A stretch of DNA of 64,000 nt from positions 1-64,000 of the forward strand of contig JAMXBD010001453.1 in NCBI GenBank assembly GCA_024138025.1, read 5' to 3'. Both the position numbers and the translations under genes were made by a program. Below are positions 57,459 through 64,000 of this stretch, piece after piece. Numbering within the stretch: the first letter of the stretch is position 1; each line of letters opens with the position of its first letter. This stretch comes from Combretum micranthum (Eukaryota > Streptophyta > Magnoliopsida > Myrtales > Combretaceae). The notes below the pieces were generated by a model. It was not told the origin of the DNA. It worked only from the letters and a program-made list of their open reading frames with translations, and did no database searches.

Positions 57459-58620
57459 GGACTTGCGCAATATGTCAACATGTCAAATATTCCACTAGAC
57501 ATCCTGCAGGGTTACTAAGCCCACTACCTATTCCAAAACGTATTTGGGAAGATGTAAGTATGGATTTTGTCACTTCACTTCCCAAATCCCAAGGTTTCAC
57601 AGTGATATTGGTTGTCGTGGATAAGCTCTCTAAATACTGTCATTTAGGAGCACTGGATACACATTACATAGCAACCAAGGTAGCCTCTTTGTTTTTACAT
57701 ATGGTCATTAAATTGCATGGTTTCCTTCGATCAATTTTAACAAATCGAGATGCTATTTTTATGATTCAATTTTGGAAGGATCTTTTTTCCTTGAGTGGAA
57801 CCAAATTATTGACTAGCAGTGCCTATCACCCTCAGAGTGATGGCCAAACAGAAGTCATGAACAAACTTTGCAGCAATATTTGAGGTGCTACACCATGGGT
57901 TGTCTACTAAATGGGTTTCTTATTTGCCTTGGGCGGAATATGCATATAACACATCTTATCATGAAGGTGCGGGTACTACACAATTTTAGGTGGTCTATGG
58001 CAGATCCCCTCTTACTATTGCATCTTATATGCGAGGTGTTTCTAAATTAGATGCAGTAGTTCAGGAATTACTCACATGAGATAAGCTTTTGACTACTCTT
58101 AAAGCTAATTTAGTTAAAGCTCAAGAGCGGATGAAGTATTATACTGATCAACAACGGACAGATTTGGAATTTCAACCAAGAGACTTGGTTTATGTGAAAC
58201 TATAGCCTCACAGACAGCTTTCTGTATCATTAGAGAAGACCCATAAGTTGTCCAAAAGATTTTATGGACCGTTTGAAGTTCTTCAGAAGATTGGTTCTTG
58301 TGCATATAAGCTCTAGTTACCTCATTATTCTAAGATACACGATGTATTTCATGTATCTTTGCTTAAGAAAGCACGGGAAGCTACAGATTCTTCTCTCGCA
58401 TTACCTCCAGAGGCTATAAATAACCAACCGTTAATTCAACCGTTGGTTATTCTAAATGTTAAGACAATTTTGAGGAATCAGTAGCCTATTAAACAGGTTT
58501 TGGTCTAGTGGCATGGCTTACCGCCAGAGGACACCTCTTGGGAAGAGTGGACAAGTTTTTCACATATTTACCCAGATCATAACCTTGAGGACAAGGTTTT
58601 ATTTCAAGACGAGAGAAATC
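57440..58620 (+). pseudogene. Reina-like integrase and chromodomain-like C-terminus
   Basis: The frame at 57440-57883 carries the CAICQHVK zinc-binding half and the DDE core: Asp in WEDVSMDFVTSLPKS, Asp in ILTNRDAIFM, and Glu in HPQSDGQTEVMNK. Beyond 57883 the coding continues through shifts and TAG stops with FQPRDLVYVKL, the FYGPFEVLQKIGSCAYKL block, KIHDVFHVSLLKKA and a terminal WHGLPPEDTSWEEW that resembles a chromo-type tail, ending against the 3' LTR at 58621. Confidence 0.85.
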
Positions 58621-59163
58621 TGTTACAAATATCGGCTCAGGAAGCAGCCAGGCTGGATGAGGGATTATATCCCTTAATAGTACATAGTAGTTTAGCAAAA
58701 AGTCCAAAATAGTAAATACATGTATAGGACAGCTAGATACAGATTGTATACAGCATAATCAGTTACATTAGTTAGATTGTATCCAATCAGAAACATGCAT
58801 GTATAACAGATCTATAGATCTGGCTAAACTACCAAAAAGATGAAAGGAATATAAATACATATTAAGTAGAAAAGGATAAGTTACCCCTGCTTCAGAATAC
58901 GAGTGTAAACAGAAGCTGGAGTCTGGCTTGAATCAGTCTCAATTCTCGTAAGTGATTCACTTGCATAAATTCACAAACAAGGGGCAAGCTAGGGTTTGGG
59001 AGTGATATACGAGAGAGTAATAGGAAAAAGAGAGTTAGAGATTCTTAACTAAGATGTGAGAAAGAACTGTTACAGTTTGAGGAGTCGGGTCAGAAAACTT
59101 AAATACTTGGGCATTCCTTAATATTGATCCAACCCCTGCAAGATCCGAATTACAATAGTAACA
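58621..59163 (+). repeat. 3' LTR of the Reina-like element
   Basis: 543 bp, TGTTACAAATA...TAGTAACA, followed by TTTGC. The extra segment relative to the 5' LTR includes GGATTATATCCC. Confidence 0.85.
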
Positions 59164-59700
59164 TTTGCTCATGTGTTTGTTGCGTTTCATATGCTTGTTT
59201 AAATAACTTGTTTTGATATTTTTTGTTTGAATGCTTTATTTGTGGAAATAATTCTCACTAAGTAAGAAGCTTACCGTCTTATAGATATTTATTGTAGTAC
59301 CCCTACCTTTGGTTGATGCCCAGAGGATATTTGTCTCAGGTACTACCTTTTTGGACTCAAGAGTTTTTGGATGAAGTCAAAGACTAGTTATAGACTTAAA
59401 CTTCTAAGTAATTCTCCGATGTAATTGTAATAGATAGACTATGATGGACGAATGCCCCTTTAATATTTTGTAAGACCTTTATATTTCCATATTTAAGATA
59501 CTTATTTTGTGAATTTCATTCCTAATTGCTATTATGAATGTCTTGTTAAACAATTTGTTTCAAAGTTGGTCCTTTATGATCATGAAGGTATGTCTTATAC
59601 CAGATATTGAAGTTTTTGGGATGACTAAGATTATCATATTTAAGTTTTAATATTAAGTGTGGCGATCTGCTGTGTTTAGGGTATCCTTTGAGGTGTGACA

Positions 59701-60002
59701 CCATACATTTTCTTTATTTTTTTTTTATCTAATTTCTAACAATGCTACATCAAAAATAATAGTTTAATAATAGTAAATGATGATGATGATGATGTAATTC
59801 CATTGAAATAAAAAATAAAACTAACACAAAATGTCTACTATTTATTTTATTTTTTATTATCTAGATTGACCTTTTTAATGGAATTTCGTGTTTTTCCTTA
59901 TTTTTTCATATTGTTTAATAATTCTATACATTTCCTTTATTTTTTATCCAATTTCTTACGATCCTACAAAAAAAAAAGTTTAAAAATAGTAAATGATGAT
60001 GA
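59701..60002. repeat. Right copies of the local duplication
   Basis: A unit of about 235 bp (CATTT-TCTTTATTTT ... AGTAAATGATGATGATG ... TTTTCATATTGTTTA) is present once fully here, partly again at 59935-60002, and at 50430-50598 on the other side of the solo LTR. A tandem duplication therefore existed at the insertion site. Confidence 0.7.
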
Positions 60003-60006
60003 TTAT

Positions 60007-61400
60007 CACGCCTCAAAGAGGGGCCTTTTAGGAATATCTTAAAGTTATCATATCATGTATGCACCTGTAATATGAGAATTATCTTGCAAGCCAAAGATTA
60101 TAAGACTCTATCTTATTTATTTACTTCATATAATTTAATTGTATAAATATAATATATTTATTTAAATTCACTAGGAAATCTGATTTTCCACATTCTACTA
60201 GGATCGTAGAGAATCGGTATCCTCTACCAAATAGTGAAATTGGGTTTCATCCTTATAAAATACAAAGTCTTAATTGTTTGTACAGTTTAACTGGATTGTA
60301 TTCTAAGTTCATTGCTAGCTATATTCCTAACTTCATATGAGTTTGATGTAGGAGTTCTCTTCACTCATTCTTAGCCCAATCCTAGCTAGCATTATACCTG
60401 CACAATATTGTTGGGAGTAAGTGAAACCACAACTCAGTGAGTTCTTTTCTCACTACTATCGGTCACACAAGTTATCAAACATTAATTAAACATTCATGTA
60501 GATCTATCTACACATGATATGAATGCACACATGATGAATGAAAGCAACAAATCTATGGGAGTGTGAAACCATAGACAATGTAGATTTATACTGTCTATAC
60601 ATTAGTTGTCTTTCATACTTACTTGCATGGGGCATCTCACCTTACCTAAATGAGGTTGCCTGGTGGTAGCATCCATCAAGACTCACCCAATGCTTACCCG
60701 TCATTGATAAAATCAAATATTCCCTACCATGTATGCATTTTATGTTGGTTAATATTTTAAATTTGGCCATCACCAAATAATGGCGAATCAAACTGACCAT
60801 CACCAACTAATTGTGAATCAGGTAAGTAAACCCTAACTTAGGCAACATCTACCGCTAATACCAACCATTACCCAATAAAGTTGAATCAAGCTGACCATCA
60901 CCAAATAATGGTGAATTTGGTAAGTATACCCCAACTTAGGTAACATTTACTACCAAAACAACTCTCGGAAGTGTCTCAGGTTTATTTCACAAACTTATTT
61001 GGAAAATTTTCATTTAAAAGATGAATAGGGAGCAACTTGAGATTCTCCAAGTCATGTTCTTTGAAAATACATCTCAAAAATACTTTCAATTATAAATTAT
61101 GGAACATTTACTACAGGGGATTTCAATCACATACGACGAGTATATCCAATTAGTTTAGTCGAATAATTAAAGTTATCCATTTATTCTGGTGATCATGCAG
61201 ATGACGGCATTCACAAAAATCTAGTTATTCAATAGACTAGCAATACAACCAACATAACAATCAATAATTAGCAAATATAAGTAAATAGCAGATTATCAGA
61301 ACTTCTTCACCTGACTGTTCTTGTTTGTTTGATATGACCTTTGAAAATACCTTGGGTTTGAGAATTCAGGCTCAATATCTCATATGAAATAAAATAACAA
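60007..61400 (-). mobile_element. Diverged LTR-like segment (candidate)
   Basis: Plus-strand TCACGCCTCAAAGAGGGGCC is close to the complement of the 3' end of the LTR at 50599-59700 (GAGGTGTGACA with a CCTTTG word). The interior has a CACCTGACTGTTCTTG word comparable to GGTGATCCCAAACCTGACG in the LTR at 21460. Tandem units of the form GACCATCACCAAATAATGG repeat about three times at 60765-60920. The far end and target duplication could not be found. Confidence 0.35.
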
Positions 61401-64000
61401 TTACTCATTATCATATATATAGCTTTGTAATAAGTCCTATTAGTGTTTAAGTGTCCTAAACTTAAGTTTTACTATTCTTGACCCATTTTACTTATCTAGA
61501 TAGGAGTTTTTGAATCTTATAAGGATTAATTTTCTCCGGTAGAATCACAAAATTAGTGTAAACTTATTTTATGTAAGAGAAGTCTTCCTGAAGGTCATAG
61601 ATGTCAATTTTTATTGTATAACTTTAATTTAAGCCTATCACTTTTCATTCTAATTCTAATTTTAGCATATGAATAGATGTTGGAAAGCCTGGTTTCTAAT
61701 TATTTAGTTTAATAATTTATTTTGTATATTTCCAGCGACGTCATATTAAGGATCCAAAAGGTGTCTTTATGATGCCTATTATTCTTATCTTGTATTTTTT
61801 AATCCTTATTTTATATTTACTGTCCTGTTTTATGTATTTACTATTAAATTTTAGTGATTAAACTCGTTTTAAGTCTTTTTATCAACATTGGTCAAAATCT
61901 ATGTTATAATTTATTTTCATTTTGCTTGTCTTGATCTTAATTTAGGTATATATATCTTTAATTATTTTGATCATATTTTCTAAGATGTCTATGGCTTATA
62001 TTAATCTTAAACTTTGTGACTTAATGTTCTACAAATATCGAAACCTATATTCATATTTATGTGAATGGTTCTAAGGCTAGAACTTTTAATTCTAATTTAT
62101 ATCATTATATTATCCAACATGCACTCGAATTGTATCGAGCTTGTTTTAGAAATCTTAATCATATATGTATGCTACAACAAACATATGTATACATGAGTAT
62201 ATTCCTTAACTTAACCTGTGAATAGCAAAGTCGAAGCTTATAAAAATTTTATTTTCTAGTTTTAATGTAAAATTCGTATTAATGAGTTTTATTTATGAAA
62301 AGTGGTCTAAATAGTCTCCGATGTTAGTTTTTATTATATCATTTTTAACTACGCCTATTATACTCATTTTAACTTGGATTTTTACATATAAATAGGCGTT
62401 CAAAAGCTTGCTTCGAGTACTATATAATGGTTAATTTATTTTTATTAATTTGTAAATTTAATTTAACCTATGAATGATTGATTTTATGGTATTTCTAATC
62501 TTTTTTTTTACTATTTTTATTATTAAGCTTTTATTATTTATACAAGTCTTTTAATGTGTTGATTTTAGGATAGTTAATATTTATTATTTATTTTCATTTT
62601 GTTTCTCTTGATCCTAATTTATATTGATATTTCTATTTATGGTGATTTCACTTTCCTAGACTTTCTTTATTTTAGATATTTCATTCATTAATGCTTACTC
62701 TGATAGGGTGATTTTTAAATATTATTTATTTTGTTTGTCAATCTTATCTGTTTGTGTGAGTTGAAATTCCTATTATTTATGAGGCCATATGCTATAATCT
62801 AATTACTGCTTTTTCTAATGGGTTCATGAGTTCATATAAATTTCATTTTGTATTTGAATCATGATTTGTTCCTATGAACTATTCAAGTCTTCTATTTCTA
62901 TCTTCTATCAAATATTATTCTTTTTACAGAGCCTAAATTGTATGACGTTTCATTATGATACCATATATATTCATATGGCCAATATTCCTTATAGGCATCC
63001 TAATGCTCATACTAGCTAGGTTTTGTTATGTAGTTGATGTTATAGGTATATTTTACTTAATGTAGGATAGGTTAATCTATAAAACTTACATGGTAACTTA
63101 TAAATTTTTATAGGTATGAAATTTAGGATTTTATATGGTTTAATATACAAGTTGATTCACCTATGATATTTAATACTAAATGTAATACATTTTTAGCATA
63201 GAACATGGATGATTTAAGCTTGATAAATCATCAAATGACTACTTATACATATATAGTCTAATCGAATAGATAGGATTTTATGGCTATGTTGATACTTTGG
63301 TCTTCCTAGTTTTCTAGTTATTGACATAATATATGATAAAGACTTAATAGTAGTTTAGAGTTTGCCTTGTTTGGTTGGAAATAAAGTGACAAATTCTCCT
63401 CCTTTATAAGTGACAGATCCTAGCATTAGAAAGTAGGATAGCGAGTATTTAAAGTTCTACACATAAGTTATCTAATTCAAGACAATTTTTTCCCTTAGCA
63501 CTTGACTTCTTGAAGCCTATTTTGTTCCAACTAGATGGGTCTCTTTTCCTTGGAATATTTTTACGATTGGAACAAAAGGAAAAAGAGATTGTGTTGGTTA
63601 TTTTTGAGATGGAGCTTTCGGTCGAAATTATAGAAAAGGAGTTTTGTTTTTGTTTTGTCTTGGATGAATAGAGGCTTTTTAAGGTTTGTATTGGTAGGTG
63701 TTAAGAGTTTTTGTTTGCTTATTAATCATATCTATTTATACAAGTTATAAATAGGCTATGTTTGTTAGTGATAGGTGGTACAAATGGGAGTTGTTTGAAC
63801 AGTAACAGTTGCTTGTTGGGAGGTATTGTTTTATGCTAGCTTGTGGAGATTTCAAGAGTCGGTTTTAGGTGTGTTTAGGAGAATAGATTTTTAAGTTAAC
63901 ATGTGTTGCATATGTGTCTATTTAATGAGTTCTTATTGGAGATTTTGTTGGTCAATTTGTCAACGGTTATTAACTTAATGTAAACCTAATGAATCCTAAA
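61401..64000. other. AT-rich DNA, no gene seen
   Basis: No supportable coding region or RNA gene. A weak, diverged direct repeat of about 0.7 kb may be present (61660-61720 against 62385-62430, and 61908-61960 against 62588-62640). It could be part of a larger retroelement LTR extending beyond the window. Confidence 0.45.

Larger units (their letters stand above)
53624..59163 (+). mobile_element. Complete but decayed chromovirus (Reina-like Ty3/gypsy)
   Basis: 5.5 kb with LTRs at 53624-54134 and 58621-59163 and a perfect TTTGC duplication (53619-53623 and 59164-59168). The order gag, protease, RT, RNase H, integrase, chromodomain-like end is Ty3/gypsy. Short LTRs, compact size and a chromo-type tail (WHGLPPEDTSWEEW) suggest the Reina clade. 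Many premature stops are present, mostly TAG, so it is non-autonomous now. Confidence 0.85.
50599..59700 (+). mobile_element. Solo LTR (about 3.56 kb) split by a Reina-like element
   Basis: Starts TGTAAGCTCC and ends GAGGTGTGACA. Flanks are CTATA and CCATA, a 5-bp duplication with one change. Without the nested element and its duplicated TTTGC it is about 3.56 kb, matching the LTR at 21460-24951 in length and arrangement, for example ATAAGGATTTCAAAAATAT near 50910 and 21776, and the AATGGAGGGnnAATCCATTC-like segment near 53568. No coding region of its own. The 93-codon frame at 51567-51848 is low-complexity and not supported. Confidence 0.75.

Noticed and set aside
50599..59163. Treating the 50.6-59.2 kb region as one large retroelement
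   Set aside because: The TTTGC duplication and the LTR pair delimit the Reina-like element, and the outer CTATA/CCATA flanks delimit a separate, earlier solo LTR.

Overview
The window is a gene-poor, AT-rich, repeat-dominated stretch of a flowering-plant nuclear genome, probably a eudicot. The evidence is one spliced plant-specific PRAF gene (PH, RCC1, FYVE and BRX domains), chromovirus and Athila LTR retrotransposons, Mutator-like and Tourist-like MITEs, a tRNA-derived SINE and endogenous pararetrovirus (caulimovirid) remnants. No bacterial-type genes are present.

Layout. 0.77-29.5 kb holds minus-strand pararetrovirus remnants: RNase H at 28.9-29.5 kb, a possible second reading frame at 26.6-28.3 kb, a TATA box at 26.5 kb, a tRNA-Met primer site at 25.98 kb, an N-terminal region at 25.2-25.97 and 4.93-5.46 kb, and a movement-protein-like region at 0.77-1.63 kb. 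They are broken up by a 3'-truncated Tekay-like element (1627-4918) and by a solo LTR (5457-25190). That solo LTR itself contains a 12.7-kb Athila element (7155-19871) and another 3.5-kb solo LTR (21460-24951). A Mutator MITE lies at 28397-28701 and another solo LTR at 30108-31786. A second, plus-strand pararetrovirus copy (33.4-34.8 kb) carries a Tourist-like MITE and a 2.7-kb solo LTR (34807-37544), with homology resuming after the LTR. The PRAF gene occupies 38954-43804 (+), followed by a 93-bp SINE and a third Tekay-like solo LTR (44805-47601). A 3.5-kb solo LTR (50599-59700) is split by a 5.5-kb Reina-like chromovirus (53624-59163). The right end (60-64 kb) holds a diverged LTR-like segment and AT-rich DNA with no gene I can support.

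Main observation. GC-rich arrays built on the palindromic core CGCCG-G-CGGCG occur in six places, in two unrelated retrotransposon families: three Tekay-like LTRs, both Athila LTRs and the Athila interior. Some copies have perfect arms of 7-11 bp whose flanks change in a compensatory way. A related but diverged Tekay-like LTR carries a different inverted-repeat array (GAGAAGCAC...GTGCTTCTC) at the equivalent place. This looks like a shared, fast-evolving LTR module that ordinary annotation would miss.

Quality caveat. PRAF has about eleven one-base frame breaks, many at short homopolymers, but no substitution stop, and several retroelement frames show the same. This suggests residual assembly error as much as pseudogenisation.
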